DNA of 61,591 nucleotides. Origin: CAYNQN01 sp964530525 (GTDB lineage: Bacteria; Actinomycetota; Acidimicrobiia; Acidimicrobiales; Acidimicrobilacustridaceae). The stretch lies in NCBI GenBank assembly GCA_964530525.1, contig CAZHBH010000004.1:1-61591 (forward strand), written 5' to 3'. Positions 8,048 to 16,933 of the stretch are shown one piece after another. A program made the position numbers and the translations under genes. The notes under the pieces were generated by a model. That model was not told the origin of the DNA and searched no databases. It saw only the letters and a program-made list of their open reading frames with translations. Numbering within the stretch: the first letter of the stretch is position 1; every line of letters begins with the position of its first letter.

Positions 8048-9004
8048 TCAGCCGGCGGCCGGACCAGAAGGCTCCACGTGGCCGTCCGGTCCCACCTTGC
8101 CCTCGGTTCCCTCGCTCACCACGGTCACGATCTTCGCGATCTCGTCGGAGGAGGTCTCGGGGACGGTGAAGCCGTCGAGGTCGCGGATCTCGTCCCAGTG
8201 GTCCCGCACGTCCTCCACGGTGAGCCCCGGCTTGAAGTAGCCGGGGGCCAAGCCCACGAACACCCTCGCGACGAGGCCTCCGGCGACGGAGTACACCTCG
8301 CCCGTCACGTCGCACTCCTCGGAGGCCAGCCAGCACACCACCGGGGTGATCGTGGCGGGGTCGAGGGCATCGAACTGCTCGCCGAAGATGTCCTCGGTCA
8401 TGCGGGTCTTGGCCACCGGAGCGACGGCGTTCGCCGTGATGCCGTACTTCCGACCCTCGATGGCCAGCACCCGGGTGAGGCCTACGAGGCCCATCTTCGC
8501 TGCGCCGTAGTTGGCCTGGCCGAAGTTGCCGAGGATGCCCGAGTTGGAAGCAGTGCACACCACACGGCCGTAGCCCTTCTCGCGCATCACCTTCCAGGCC
8601 GGGATGGTCACGTAGAAGGCCCCGAGGAGGTGGACCTGGATGACCGCTTCGACGAGGTCGGGGGTGAGGTTGTGGAACGACTTGTCGCGCAGGATCCCGG
8701 CGTTGTTCACCACGATGTCGACGGTTCCGAAGGCGTCGAGCGCCGTCTGGACGATCGCCTCGCCTCCATCGACGGAAGCCACGCTGGCGTTGTTCGCAAC
8801 GGCCTCGCCGCCCAGGGCGGCGATCTCGTCGGCCACCTTCTGGGCTGGTCCTGCGTCACCTCCCTCGCCAGACACGGATCCACCGAGGTCGTTCACCACC
8901 ACTCGCGCACCGCGGCGGGCGAGCTCCAGGGCGTGCTGGCGTCCGATGCCGCCGCCCGCTCCTGTGACGATCGCGACCTTGCCGTCGTAGCCGATGTCTG
9001 CCAT
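8048..9004 (-). CDS. Hsd4A-like short-chain dehydrogenase (hydroxyacyl-CoA / steroid type)
   Basis: 318 aa SDR. TGAGGGIGRQHALELARRG binds NAD; NNAGILRDKSFHN and the active-site run SNSGILGNFGQANYGAAKMG give Ser, Tyr and Lys. The overall pattern (VVVNDLGGS..., QANYGAAKMGLVGLTRVLAIEG, then a ~60 residue tail) matches the multifunctional-enzyme type dehydrogenases that include mycobacterial Hsd4A (Rv3502c), which acts on sterol side chains. The ATG at 9004 is chosen over the TTG at 9010. It lies at the edge of the KstR-box region, though without its own box. Confidence 0.8.
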   Translation of the reverse strand: MADIGYDGKVAIVTGAGGGIGRQHALELARRGARVVVNDLGGSVSGEGGDAGPAQKVADEIAALGGEAVANNASVASVDGGEAIVQTALDAFGTVDIVVNNAGILRDKSFHNLTPDLVEAVIQVHLLGAFYVTIPAWKVMREKGYGRVVCTASNSGILGNFGQANYGAAKMGLVGLTRVLAIEGRKYGITANAVAPVAKTRMTEDIFGEQFDALDPATITPVVCWLASEECDVTGEVYSVAGGLVARVFVGLAPGYFKPGLTVEDVRDHWDEIRDLDGFTVPETSSDEIAKIVTVVSEGTEGKVGPDGHVEPSGPAAG

Positions 9005-9092
9005 GCGCAACGTTGCCCCGTTCGGTCAGATGGGGTCAAGCGTGGCGCAGCCGCATCGGCGGAGGACTGCGGCGCCGAGGCTGGCGCGTCCC

Positions 9093-10409
9093 TCAGGCGC
9101 GCAGCGAGGCGGGAGGGGAGATCGAGGCAGTAGGAGAAGAGGAGAGGAAGGCGCCGGGTCTCGAAAGGAAGTTCCGGTGCCAGCGACCCGGTGTCACCAA
9201 CGCTGCACGCGGCTCGTCCTCGAAGAGCCATCGAGCGAAGTGGCGGCGGGTCCAGCTGCTCATGCCTGCTGCGGCGAGGGCCACCCCGGGTCCCCAGGAC
9301 TTGGCCAACACCCGGCTCAACAGCTCCGAGATGTGGTGGTCGGCCAGCAGCCCGTTGCGCACCGAGCGCACGTAACGGCTCCGTGCCGCCGCCGAACGGT
9401 GGGGCCCGGCGAAGATCAGCGCCTCGGCGGCCCACCGGCCGGTGGCCAGGGCCTGGCCGATGCCCTCGCCCGTCATCGGGTCGGTCGCAGCGGCCGCGTC
9501 TCCCACGAAGAGCGCTCGGCCCCCGGCCAGCGCTACCCCGTGGGCGCGAGCCGGAATGGGCCAAGCCTTCACGGCGGCCTCCGGCCGGGCCTCGGGACCC
9601 AGGGCCTCCTTCACGTGGGGGCGTCGGAGGAGCTCCGGCCACACGTGGGCGAGGTCGCCCACCCTGTACTGGCCACCCCTCAATATCCCCAGGCCGACGT
9701 TGGCGCGGTTGCCCGAGAGCGGGAACGACCAGGCATACCCAGGAAGGAGGTCGGGTTCGAACCACACGTGAAGCTCAGAGGCCGCTGTGGGTCCCACATC
9801 GGTGAAGTGCTGTCGCAAGGCGTGCCACTCTCCCCTGTAGCCCTCGACAGCGAGACCGAGGTGGCGACGCACCGGCGACCACATGCCGTCGGCAGCCACC
9901 ACGTATCGGGCGGACAGCTCGGTTCCCCCGGCGAGCTGGATGATCACGCGGTCGTCGCCCTGCCTCGCCCCGGTGCAGGCCTGACCTTCGATCAAAGACG
10001 CCCCCGCCTCGCGTGCGAGGTCCACGAGGGCCTGGTCGAGCTCGATGCGCTTGACCACGGCCCCGAAGCGGCCCTGCTCGTGCCGCGGGAAGGGGAAGGC
10101 GACCTGGTGGCCGCCCGGGCTCCTCACCCAGACCTCGCCCACATCCCGCCACGAACCCATCCCTCCACGGTGGGCTCCGGACGGCCCGCCCTCGTCGGAG
10201 CGCTCCGTTGGGGGAGGTTGCAGGCCGAGCTCCTCCAGCTGGCGGAGCGTCCAGGTCGTGAGTCCGTCGCCGCAGCACTTGTCGCGGGGGAACCGGGCCT
10301 TGTCCACGAGCGCCACGTCGAGCCCTGCACGAGCGAGGACGATCGCAGCCGCGCTGCCGGCAGGTCCTGCGCCCACCACAGCCACGTCGGCGGTGGCTTC
10401 CGCTCTCAT
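9093..10409 (-). CDS. Geranylgeranyl reductase-family flavoprotein
   Basis: 438 aa FAD-dependent oxidoreductase. VAVVGAGPAGSAAAIVLARAG binds FAD, KCCGDGLT is the family's conserved CGDG motif, and GDAAAATDPMTGEGIGQAL is the second FAD block. Relatives saturate isoprenoid double bonds (menaquinone side chain in mycobacteria, archaeal lipids). It is divergent from the acyl-CoA dehydrogenase at 10463, and the KstR-like box between them could control both: on the minus strand the box runs into a TATTCC hexamer in the same register as the other boxes. A role in sterol or isoprenoid metabolism is inference. Confidence 0.8.
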   Translation of the reverse strand: MRAEATADVAVVGAGPAGSAAAIVLARAGLDVALVDKARFPRDKCCGDGLTTWTLRQLEELGLQPPPTERSDEGGPSGAHRGGMGSWRDVGEVWVRSPGGHQVAFPFPRHEQGRFGAVVKRIELDQALVDLAREAGASLIEGQACTGARQGDDRVIIQLAGGTELSARYVVAADGMWSPVRRHLGLAVEGYRGEWHALRQHFTDVGPTAASELHVWFEPDLLPGYAWSFPLSGNRANVGLGILRGGQYRVGDLAHVWPELLRRPHVKEALGPEARPEAAVKAWPIPARAHGVALAGGRALFVGDAAAATDPMTGEGIGQALATGRWAAEALIFAGPHRSAAARSRYVRSVRNGLLADHHISELLSRVLAKSWGPGVALAAAGMSSWTRRHFARWLFEDEPRAALVTPGRWHRNFLSRPGAFLSSSPTASISPPASLRA

Positions 10410-10439
10410 CCCCGGTTCCGGCCGAGCGCTGAACAGGAA

Positions 10440-10453
10440 TAGAACACGTTACA
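10440..10453. promoter_or_regulatory. KstR-type operator box in a divergent promoter
   Basis: TAGAACACGTTACA fits TnnAACnnGTTnnA. It lies 9 bp before the GTG of the acyl-CoA dehydrogenase. On the plus strand TACATT (10450-10455) could be a -10 for a leaderless message starting at 10463. On the minus strand TATTCC begins at the end of the box and faces the flavoprotein gene. Confidence 0.75.
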
Positions 10454-10462
10454 TTTCTGAGC

Positions 10463-11647
10463 GTGGACTTCGATGACACGCCCGAGGAAGCGGCCTTTCG
10501 ATCGGAGGCGAGAGCGTGGCTCGAGTCCCACGCCGTTCCCAAGGGCCATCCAGACGACTTCTCCCTGCTTCTCTTCGACCCGCGGGCGGACTGGAAGGCA
10601 TTCGTCGAGCGCTCGAGGCAGTGGCAGCGGACGCTCTTCGACGGGGGCTGGGCGGGAATCAGCTACCCCAAGGAGTACGGCGGGCGGGGCGGGACGACTA
10701 TGCAAGAGCTGATCTTCGCACAGGAGATGAGCTCCTACGGAGTGCACAGCGGCTCGTTCATGGTCGCTCACACGATGGTAGGACCCGCCATCTTGGAGCT
10801 CGGCACCGAGGCCCAGCGCGAGCGCCACATCGAGGCCATGTTGCGTGGCGACGACATCTGGTGCCAGCTCTTCAGCGAGCCAGGTGCAGGATCCGACCTG
10901 GCATCTCTGAGCACTCGGGCGGTGCTCGACGGCGACGAGTGGATCGTTAACGGCCAGAAGGTCTGGACCTCCAACGCCGACGACGCCCAGTGGGGGATCC
11001 TCCTGGCCCGCACCGACCCCGACGCTCAGCGTCACAGGGGCATCACCTACTTCCTCCTCGACATGACCGCCCCGGGCATCGAGGTGCGACCCCTGCGCCA
11101 GATCACCGGCGAGTCCCACTTCAGCGAGGTCTTCCTCACCGACGTGCGCATTCCGGCAGAGAACGTCCTGGGAGGACCCGACGGCGTCGGCCAGGGCTGG
11201 CGGGCCGCCATGCACACGCTGGCCAACGAGAGGAACATGATCGGCGGGGCCTCGTTCGAACGTGACGTTGCGGGCCTCCACGCGCTCGCCATCGAGCTCG
11301 GTCTCGCTCACGACCCCCGTGTGCGCCAGTCGCTCGCGAGGGTGCACACCCGTACTCAGCTGCTGCGGTTCCTCGGCTACCGGAGCCAGACGGCCTTCTC
11401 GCAGGGCCGTTCACCGGGGCCCGAGACCTCTCTCACCAAGCTGCTCTACGGGAGGTACCTGCGTGAGGCGATGGATCTGGGCGTCACCATGCTGGGTCCT
11501 GCAGGCGTCGTGGAGGGAGAGCCCGGCTCGTGGGCTGCCTACTTCTCGCACAGGCTCGTCTGGGCGGCGCACACCTCGATCGCCGGAGGCACCGACGAGG
11601 TCCAGCGGAACATCATCGCCGAGCGCGTGCTCGGCCTCCCGCGGTGA
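10463..11647 (+). CDS. Acyl-CoA dehydrogenase, steroid-type (FadE-like)
   Basis: 394 aa flavoprotein that desaturates acyl-CoA at C2-C3. Landmarks are WAGISYPKEYGGRGG, the FAD/substrate strand LFSEPGAGSDLASL, VNGQKVWTS, and the C-terminal GGTDEVQRNIIAERVLGLPR. The usual MCAD catalytic Glu before GGT is replaced (SIAGGTDEVQ), but a Glu near residue 256 (ANERNMIGG) is at the alternative position used by long-chain, isovaleryl and ChsE-type enzymes. Starts at GTG, immediately after a KstR-type box. The paralog at 16978 shares the MDFDDTP N-terminus. The substrate is likely a sterol-derived or branched acyl-CoA. Confidence 0.85.
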   Translation: MDFDDTPEEAAFRSEARAWLESHAVPKGHPDDFSLLLFDPRADWKAFVERSRQWQRTLFDGGWAGISYPKEYGGRGGTTMQELIFAQEMSSYGVHSGSFMVAHTMVGPAILELGTEAQRERHIEAMLRGDDIWCQLFSEPGAGSDLASLSTRAVLDGDEWIVNGQKVWTSNADDAQWGILLARTDPDAQRHRGITYFLLDMTAPGIEVRPLRQITGESHFSEVFLTDVRIPAENVLGGPDGVGQGWRAAMHTLANERNMIGGASFERDVAGLHALAIELGLAHDPRVRQSLARVHTRTQLLRFLGYRSQTAFSQGRSPGPETSLTKLLYGRYLREAMDLGVTMLGPAGVVEGEPGSWAAYFSHRLVWAAHTSIAGGTDEVQRNIIAERVLGLPR

Positions 11648-11758
11648 ACGCACTGGGAGCGCCCGCGGCACGTCGGCCCCAAACCCACGGTCCGCGGCAT
11701 CGGCCCTGGAGCATGCACCCCGGCCCTCCGGAGCTTCCGCGGCGATGACGGCCGGACG

Positions 11759-11764
11759 TAGGCT
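11759..11764 (+). promoter_or_regulatory. Candidate -10 element of kstR (leaderless)
   Basis: TAGGCT ends 6 nt before the ATG at 11771. No good -35 is visible. I see no KstR box between 11648 and 11770, so autoregulation is not evident from this stretch. Confidence 0.45.
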
Positions 11765-11770
11765 TCTTCG

Positions 11771-12367
11771 ATGGCCATGGTAGAGGTCACAGACCAGCAG
11801 CTCTCGAAGAGCCAGACCGCCAGGCGCGAGCGCGTCCTGGCCGCAGCGTTGGAGCTCGGCGCCGAGGGCGGCTACGAGGCGGTCCAGATGCGTGACGTTG
11901 CAGCTCGTGCCAACGTCGCCCTCGGGACCATCTACCGCTACTTCTCCTCGAAGGACCACCTTCTCGCTGCCGCGATGGTGGAGTGGTGTCGCGACCTGGA
12001 GCGGCGGGTGGGGCTGCGACCTCCGAAGGGAGCGACCACGGCCGATCGCGTGATCGACATCCTCGGGCGCGCGGTGAGGGCCATGGAGCGCGAGCCGAAG
12101 TTGGGTGAGGCCGTGCTGGCATCGCTGTCCTCGAACGACCCGAAGGTGGCGGAGTGCCAGCGAGAGGTGAGCGTGGTCATGGATCGCATCCAGGCCGTCG
12201 CCTTCCCGCCGGACTTCGACCCCGAGCTCCAGCACCGCATCGCCCGCGCGCTGAGCCACGTCTGGTTCGCGTCGCTTCTCGGGTGGGTCCACGGGTGGGT
12301 GGGCATGGCCGACACCAGCGACGAGCTCTCCTCGGCCGCCCACCTGCTGTTGGACCAGTTCGAATGA
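11771..12367 (+). CDS. kstR: KstR-like TetR-family repressor
   Basis: 198 aa TetR regulator. The helix-turn-helix region GGYEAVQMRDVAARANVA followed by LGTIYRYFSSKDHLLAA is very close to mycobacterial KstR, which represses cholesterol catabolism genes and is released by 3-oxo-cholestenoyl-CoA-type ligands. KstR2 is far less similar. The C-terminal ligand domain also follows KstR (ARALSHVWFASLLGW). Its stop overlaps the start of the FadD3-like ligase (ATGA), so repressor and ligase are coupled. Four boxes matching the KstR consensus lie in this window, which supports the assignment. The start has a -10 at 6 nt distance and no Shine-Dalgarno. Confidence 0.85.
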   Translation: MAMVEVTDQQLSKSQTARRERVLAAALELGAEGGYEAVQMRDVAARANVALGTIYRYFSSKDHLLAAAMVEWCRDLERRVGLRPPKGATTADRVIDILGRAVRAMEREPKLGEAVLASLSSNDPKVAECQREVSVVMDRIQAVAFPPDFDPELQHRIARALSHVWFASLLGWVHGWVGMADTSDELSSAAHLLLDQFE

Positions 12368-13995
12368 CCAGCACCGACCACACGACCATCCCTCGGGTGC
12401 TCCAGGGCACCGCCGAGCGCCTGGGGCCGGCGTTGGCCCTCGTCGACGGCGACGTCGAGATCACCTTCGCCGAGCTGGTGGAGCGGGTCGACGAAGCCGC
12501 AGCGGCCTTCATGGCTGCGGGCATAGGTCTGGGCGATCGGGCATCGATATGGGCTCCCAACATGTGGGAGTGGGTGGTGGCGGTGCTGGGCCTCCAGCGC
12601 GCCGGGGGGGTGCTGGTGCCCCTGAACACCCGCTACAAGGGCAACGAGGCCGCCGACATCCTGGGTCGAAGCGGAGCGAAGGTCCTCGTGACCGTCAACG
12701 GGTTCCTGGGCAACGACTACGTGGCGATGCTCCGCGACGCCGGCGTGGAGCTTCCCGGCGTCGACCGGGCCGAGCCGGACGGACCCGAGCCGTCGCTCCG
12801 CAAGGTCGTGGTCCTGCGAGGTGAGGCTCCGGAGGGCACCGAGTCCTGGGAGGAGTTCCTGGCCCGTGGCAACCACGTCTCTCGTGAGGAGGTGGAGGCC
12901 CGAGCCGCCGCCGTAACGCCCGACGACCTCTCAGACATCCTCTTCACGTCGGGCACCACCGGTGCCCCCAAGGGCGTCATGACCGCTCACGGCCAGAACA
13001 TCCGGGCCTACCGCAGCTGGGCCGAGCTCGTGGGCCTGCGCGAGGGCGACCGCTACCTCGTGATCCCGCCCTTCTTCCACTCCTTCGGATACAAGGCTGG
13101 GATCCTGGCGTCCGTCATCATGGGTGCCACCATCTTCCCCCAAGCCGTGTTCGACGCCGGCGAGGTGGTGGAGAGGATGGCCAAGGACAGCATCGCCCTC
13201 ATCACCGGACCACCCACGCTGTTCTCCGGGATCCTCAACCACCCCGACCTCGCCTCCATCGACCTCTCGGCGTGGCGGTTGGCCGTAACCGGTGCGGCGG
13301 TGGTGCCCGTGGAGCTGGTGGAGGGCCTTCGGCGGGATCTGGGCCTGGAGTCGGTGATCACCGCCTACGGGCTCACGGAGGCCTGCGGTGTCGTCACCGC
13401 GTGCCGCAAGGAGGACGGAGCGGAGATCATCGCCAAGACCTCGGGGCGCGCCATCCCGGGCGTGGAGGTGCGTGCAGTCGACGAGTCGGGCGTTCCCGTC
13501 CCGGCTGGCCAGCCGGGTGAGATTGTCGTCCGCGGCTACAACGTGATGCTCGGCTACTTCGAGGACCCCGATGCCACGGCCGAGGCGATCGACGGCGAGG
13601 GCTGGCTCCACACGGGCGACATCGGGGTGATGGACGAGGCGGGGTACGTGCAGATCACCGATCGCCTGAAGGACATGTTCATCGTCGGGGGCTTCAACGC
13701 GTACCCGGCCGAGATCGAGGGCCTCATGCTCGCCCACGAAGGCTTGGCCCAGGTGGCGGTGGTCAGCGTTCCCGACGGGCGTCTCGGGGAGGTGGGAGCC
13801 GCCTTCGTGGTCCCCCGACCGGGGGCGACCGTCGATCCCGACGAGGTGATCGCCTGGTGCCGTGAGCAGATGGCCAACTACAAGGTGCCTCGCATCGTGC
13901 GGGTGGTGTCGGAGCTTCCCCTCAACGCCAGCGGAAAGGTGCTCAAGTTCGAGCTGAGGGAGAGGCTCACCGAGGAGGCCGGCTCCAGCTCCTAG
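12364..13995 (+). CDS. fadD3: FadD3-like acyl-CoA synthetase
   Basis: 543 aa adenylate-forming ligase. AMP-binding motif DILFTSGTTGAPKGVM, then YGLTEACGV, GWLHTGDIG, DRLKDMFIVGGFNAYPAEIE and the C-terminal lysine region LNASGKVLKFEL. Similarity to M. tuberculosis FadD3 is high across the middle (PFFHSFGYKAGILASVIMGAT). FadD3 activates HIP, the propionate-bearing C/D-ring remnant of steroids, to its CoA thioester. The start ATG overlaps the kstR stop. In M. tuberculosis fadD3 belongs to the KstR2 regulon; here it sits with a KstR-type regulator. Substrate inferred from similarity. Confidence 0.8.
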   Translation: MTSTDHTTIPRVLQGTAERLGPALALVDGDVEITFAELVERVDEAAAAFMAAGIGLGDRASIWAPNMWEWVVAVLGLQRAGGVLVPLNTRYKGNEAADILGRSGAKVLVTVNGFLGNDYVAMLRDAGVELPGVDRAEPDGPEPSLRKVVVLRGEAPEGTESWEEFLARGNHVSREEVEARAAAVTPDDLSDILFTSGTTGAPKGVMTAHGQNIRAYRSWAELVGLREGDRYLVIPPFFHSFGYKAGILASVIMGATIFPQAVFDAGEVVERMAKDSIALITGPPTLFSGILNHPDLASIDLSAWRLAVTGAAVVPVELVEGLRRDLGLESVITAYGLTEACGVVTACRKEDGAEIIAKTSGRAIPGVEVRAVDESGVPVPAGQPGEIVVRGYNVMLGYFEDPDATAEAIDGEGWLHTGDIGVMDEAGYVQITDRLKDMFIVGGFNAYPAEIEGLMLAHEGLAQVAVVSVPDGRLGEVGAAFVVPRPGATVDPDEVIAWCREQMANYKVPRIVRVVSELPLNASGKVLKFELRERLTEEAGSSS

Positions 13996-14045
13996 GGCTT
14001 GGCGCACCGGGGGACGGTTTCCTAACGTGGCGTCAGATTCGTCCG

Positions 14046-14073
14046 CCCACCGCCCAAGTGCCCGGGCGGTGGG
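14046..14073 (+). terminator. GC-rich hairpin after the kstR-fadD3 pair
   Basis: A perfect 10-bp inverted repeat, CCCACCGCCC (14046-14055) and GGGCGGTGGG (14064-14073), with an 8-nt loop and no T-run. It lies 50 bp after the ligase stop and ends 39 bp before the next gene's GTG. Likely a terminator or transcript-end stabiliser. Confidence 0.55.
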
Positions 14074-14112
14074 GGCGGGGACGCACCAGGGCGCCTAGGA
14101 GAGACCCCCACC

Positions 14113-15297
14113 GTGGACCTGCGGTACAGCGAGTCCGAAGAGAGGTTCCGCAAGGAGCTCAGGGAGTGGCTCGGCGCCACGCTGCCGACGCTTCCCCCCA
14201 AGCCCGGACCCGACGACTGGGTCGCCAGACGGGACTACGACACAACCTGGCAGCGCTTGCTCTTCGATGCCGGCTATGCCGGGATCAACTGGCCGACCGA
14301 CTACGGAGGCCGGGGTGCCACCCTCACGGAGCAGCTCATCTACCTGGAGGAGACGACCCTGGCGGGGGCTCCCTACGTCGGCGTGAACTTCGTGGGCCTC
14401 CTGCACGCGGGCCCCACGATCATGGCCGAGGGCACCGAGCAGCAGCGCAAGAAGCACCTGCCGGCGATCCTCAGAGGTGAGGAGGTGTGGTGCCAGGGCT
14501 TCTCCGAGCCCGGGGCCGGCTCCGACCTCGCCGCGCTCCAGTGCCGCGCGGTGCGCGAAGGCGACGAGTACGTCATCAACGGGTCGAAGATCTGGACCTC
14601 GTTCGCCCAGGTGGCCGACTACGCCGAGCTGTTGGTGCGCACCGACCCGGACGCCCCCAAGCACAAGGGCATCACATGGCTCGTTCTAGACATGACGACG
14701 CCGGGGATCGAGATCCGGCCCCTGGAGACCATCGTGGGCTCCACGGAGTTCAGCGAGGTCTTCTTCGACGACGTTCGCGTGCCGGTGGACATGCGTGTCG
14801 GCGGCGAGAACGATGGGTGGAGGGTGGCCATGGTCACCTTCAGCTTCGAGCGGGGGACCGGCTTCATCTCGGACCTCGTGGAGACGAACCGGATGATCGG
14901 CGACCTCGCCGAGCTCGCCAAGCAGGTTTCCAGGGGATCCGCCACGGCGTGGGACGACGTCGCCATCCGCAGGGAGATCGGCCACCTGCAGGCGGAGATG
15001 GACGCCCTATGGGCGATGACCAAGCGCAACCTGGCCCAGGCCGAGCGCAACGGGATACCGGGCCCGGCATCGAGCGTGGTCAAGGTGTACTACTCCGAGC
15101 TGTTCCAGCGGATGACCGACCTGGCCATGCGGATCCTCGATCGAGCATCGCTCTCGCGCTCCGACGTGGGCGAGCTGCCCTCGGGCATCTTCGTGGAGGA
15201 GCGGCTGCGGTCGACGTCGTTCAGCATCGCTGCCGGCACGAGCCAGATCCAGCGCAACATCATCGCCGAGCGGATCCTCGGCCTTCCCAAGGCCTGA
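14113..15297 (+). CDS. Acyl-CoA dehydrogenase, large subunit of a pair (FadE-like)
   Basis: 394 aa. INWPTDYGGRGA, GFSEPGAGSDLAALQ, INGSKIWTS and TSQIQRNIIAERILGLPKA identify the family. The Glu before the GT at the C-terminus is Ala (IAAGTSQIQ), while Glu246 (FSFERG) stands where ChsE-type steroid acyl-CoA dehydrogenases carry the catalytic base. The next gene encodes a second, shorter dehydrogenase, an arrangement typical of alpha2beta2 enzymes of sterol degradation. The GTG start has AGGAGAG upstream. Side-chain or ring acyl-CoA is the likely substrate. Confidence 0.85.
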   Translation: MDLRYSESEERFRKELREWLGATLPTLPPKPGPDDWVARRDYDTTWQRLLFDAGYAGINWPTDYGGRGATLTEQLIYLEETTLAGAPYVGVNFVGLLHAGPTIMAEGTEQQRKKHLPAILRGEEVWCQGFSEPGAGSDLAALQCRAVREGDEYVINGSKIWTSFAQVADYAELLVRTDPDAPKHKGITWLVLDMTTPGIEIRPLETIVGSTEFSEVFFDDVRVPVDMRVGGENDGWRVAMVTFSFERGTGFISDLVETNRMIGDLAELAKQVSRGSATAWDDVAIRREIGHLQAEMDALWAMTKRNLAQAERNGIPGPASSVVKVYYSELFQRMTDLAMRILDRASLSRSDVGELPSGIFVEERLRSTSFSIAAGTSQIQRNIIAERILGLPKA

Positions 15298-15325
15298 GGC
15301 CGACAGGCCGGAAAAGGACGTACAC

Positions 15326-16297
15326 ATGGACTTCGAGCTGAGCGCAGACCAGGTCGCCCTCCAAGAGGGCATCCGCAACTTGTGCGAGGGCCGCTTCGAC
15401 ATGGCCACCGTGAGGGGCCTAGCGGATGTGGGCGGGATCGATAGGGGTCGCTGGGGGGAGCTGGCCGACATGGGCCTGTTCGCCCTGCGCCTACCCGAGG
15501 ACGAGGGAGGGGTGGGTCTGGGTTGGGCCGACACCGTGCTCGCGTTCGAGGAGCTGGGGCGCGCACTCGTGCCCGGGCCTGTGATCTGGACCCAGCTGGC
15601 CGCCGGGGTGGTGTCCGGCGCGGCGACGGGCGAGGTGGTCGTCGGCGGCATCGAGCGCGCCGACGAGTCGCGCCTGGTGGAGCACCTCGGCTCGCTCGAC
15701 AGGCTGCTCGTGCTCGACGCCGAGGGTGCATGGCTGGTGGACCCGTCCGATCTGGTCGCCTCGCCGTTGGAGGCACCGCTCGACCCACTCACCCCGGTGA
15801 GCCGCTACGAGGGGGAGCTGCCCGAGGGCGAGCAGGTGCTCGACGCCGAGGGGGTGGCCGCGCTGCGCCTGGGAGGGGCGGCGCTCACTGCAGGGATGCT
15901 GTTGGGCGTGTCGGAGGCCATCGGCGAGGCGTCGGTCGCCTTTGCCAAGGAGCGGGTGCAGTTCGACAGGCCCATCGGCGCCTTCCAGGCCGTGAAGCAC
16001 ATCCTGGCCGACATGTTCACCCGTACCGAGGTGGCCCGGGCTGCGGTGTACGCCGCTGGGGTGACGCTCGACGACCCGGCCGTGGGTTCGGTGACCAGGG
16101 CGGTTGGAGCCGCCAAGCTCACGGCCAACGAGGCGGGTGTGGGCAACGGAAAGGCTGGCATCCAGGTCCACGGCGGCATGGGCTACACCTGGGAGGTCGA
16201 CGCCCACCTCTACTTCAAGCGGGCTTACGTGCTCGAGCCCCTCTTCGGCTCCACCGACCGCTGGTCCGAGGTGGTCGCCGACCAGCTCGCTGGCTAG
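15326..16297 (+). CDS. Acyl-CoA dehydrogenase, small subunit of a pair
   Basis: 323 aa, shorter than the usual ~380. The N-terminal domain (DFELSADQVALQEGIRNLCEGRF, LRLPEDEGGVGLGWADTVLAFEELGRALVPGP) and C-terminal domain (AFAKERVQFDRPIGAFQAVKHILADM; QVHGGMGYTWEVDAHLYFKRA) are present. The central beta domain is reduced, with no SEPGAGSD motif. This is the profile of the non-catalytic or FAD-sharing partner in heterotetrameric ChsE-type dehydrogenases. ATG with AAGGAC upstream, 28 bp after the large subunit. Confidence 0.8.
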   Translation: MDFELSADQVALQEGIRNLCEGRFDMATVRGLADVGGIDRGRWGELADMGLFALRLPEDEGGVGLGWADTVLAFEELGRALVPGPVIWTQLAAGVVSGAATGEVVVGGIERADESRLVEHLGSLDRLLVLDAEGAWLVDPSDLVASPLEAPLDPLTPVSRYEGELPEGEQVLDAEGVAALRLGGAALTAGMLLGVSEAIGEASVAFAKERVQFDRPIGAFQAVKHILADMFTRTEVARAAVYAAGVTLDDPAVGSVTRAVGAAKLTANEAGVGNGKAGIQVHGGMGYTWEVDAHLYFKRAYVLEPLFGSTDRWSEVVADQLAG

Positions 16298-16310
16298 CCC
16301 TGGGCGCCTG

Positions 16311-16832
16311 CTATCCCTGGCTGGTGCTCGTCTCCGGCGGCAGCGTCGTGGTCGGTGGCAGGCCGTCGGCCGTGACCACCACGGTGAAGGTCACCGGTGC
16401 GGTGTCGGACACGGGCGCTCCGTCGGGACCCACCAGCAACAGCTCCACGGTGGTGGTCCCCAGAGCATCGGCCACGAAGGTGAGGACCTGGGTGTCCGGG
16501 TTGCCCGCGAGCGCCGTGTTGTCTGGGACGAGCTCGACGCCCAGCGGCAGCAGGATCGCCGCATCGCCGCCCCCCTCCACCTCCCATCGCCGCCCGGCTG
16601 AGGGGTCGACCTCCAAGAGCAGACCGAAGCGCCTTCCCAGGGCCACCACCACGGGTTGGGAGGGGTCGGGGAACGCGGTGTAGGCCGTTGGGTTCGTTGA
16701 CGGGTCGGTGGTCGAGGGACCCGGAAGCGTCGTGGCGGCCGATGCGTCGTCGGATCCGCCGGTGCCGCCGGTGCAGGCGGCCATGGAGCACAGAGCTGCG
16801 AGCGCCAGGGAGGCCACCGTGGCGCGAAGCAC
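16311..16832 (-). CDS. Secreted lipoprotein with chagasin-like (I42) domain
   Basis: From the GTG at 16832 the product is 173 aa with a signal (MLRATVASLALAALCSMAAC), where MAAC would be the lipidated lipobox. A Ser/Thr/Pro linker follows, then a beta-rich domain (VVVALGRRFGLLLEVDPSAGRRWEV... NPDTQVLTFVADALGTTTVELLL) that resembles the chagasin/inhibitor I42 fold, where the G-x-x-W motif and Gly-rich loops bind cysteine proteases. The assignment rests on pattern only. It lies on the opposite strand inside the dehydrogenase cluster and has no obvious link to it. Confidence 0.5.
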   Translation of the reverse strand: MLRATVASLALAALCSMAACTGGTGGSDDASAATTLPGPSTTDPSTNPTAYTAFPDPSQPVVVALGRRFGLLLEVDPSAGRRWEVEGGGDAAILLPLGVELVPDNTALAGNPDTQVLTFVADALGTTTVELLLVGPDGAPVSDTAPVTFTVVVTADGLPPTTTLPPETSTSQG

Positions 16833-16933
16833 GCAGCGGCCAGCACCCCGGGGGCTAGCCGCTGCCCCGCGGTCGGGCGTAGTTGGGGGGTGCTCTGAGC
16901 GAGTAGACCGGGCATGCGAGGTGGGCGACGGCA

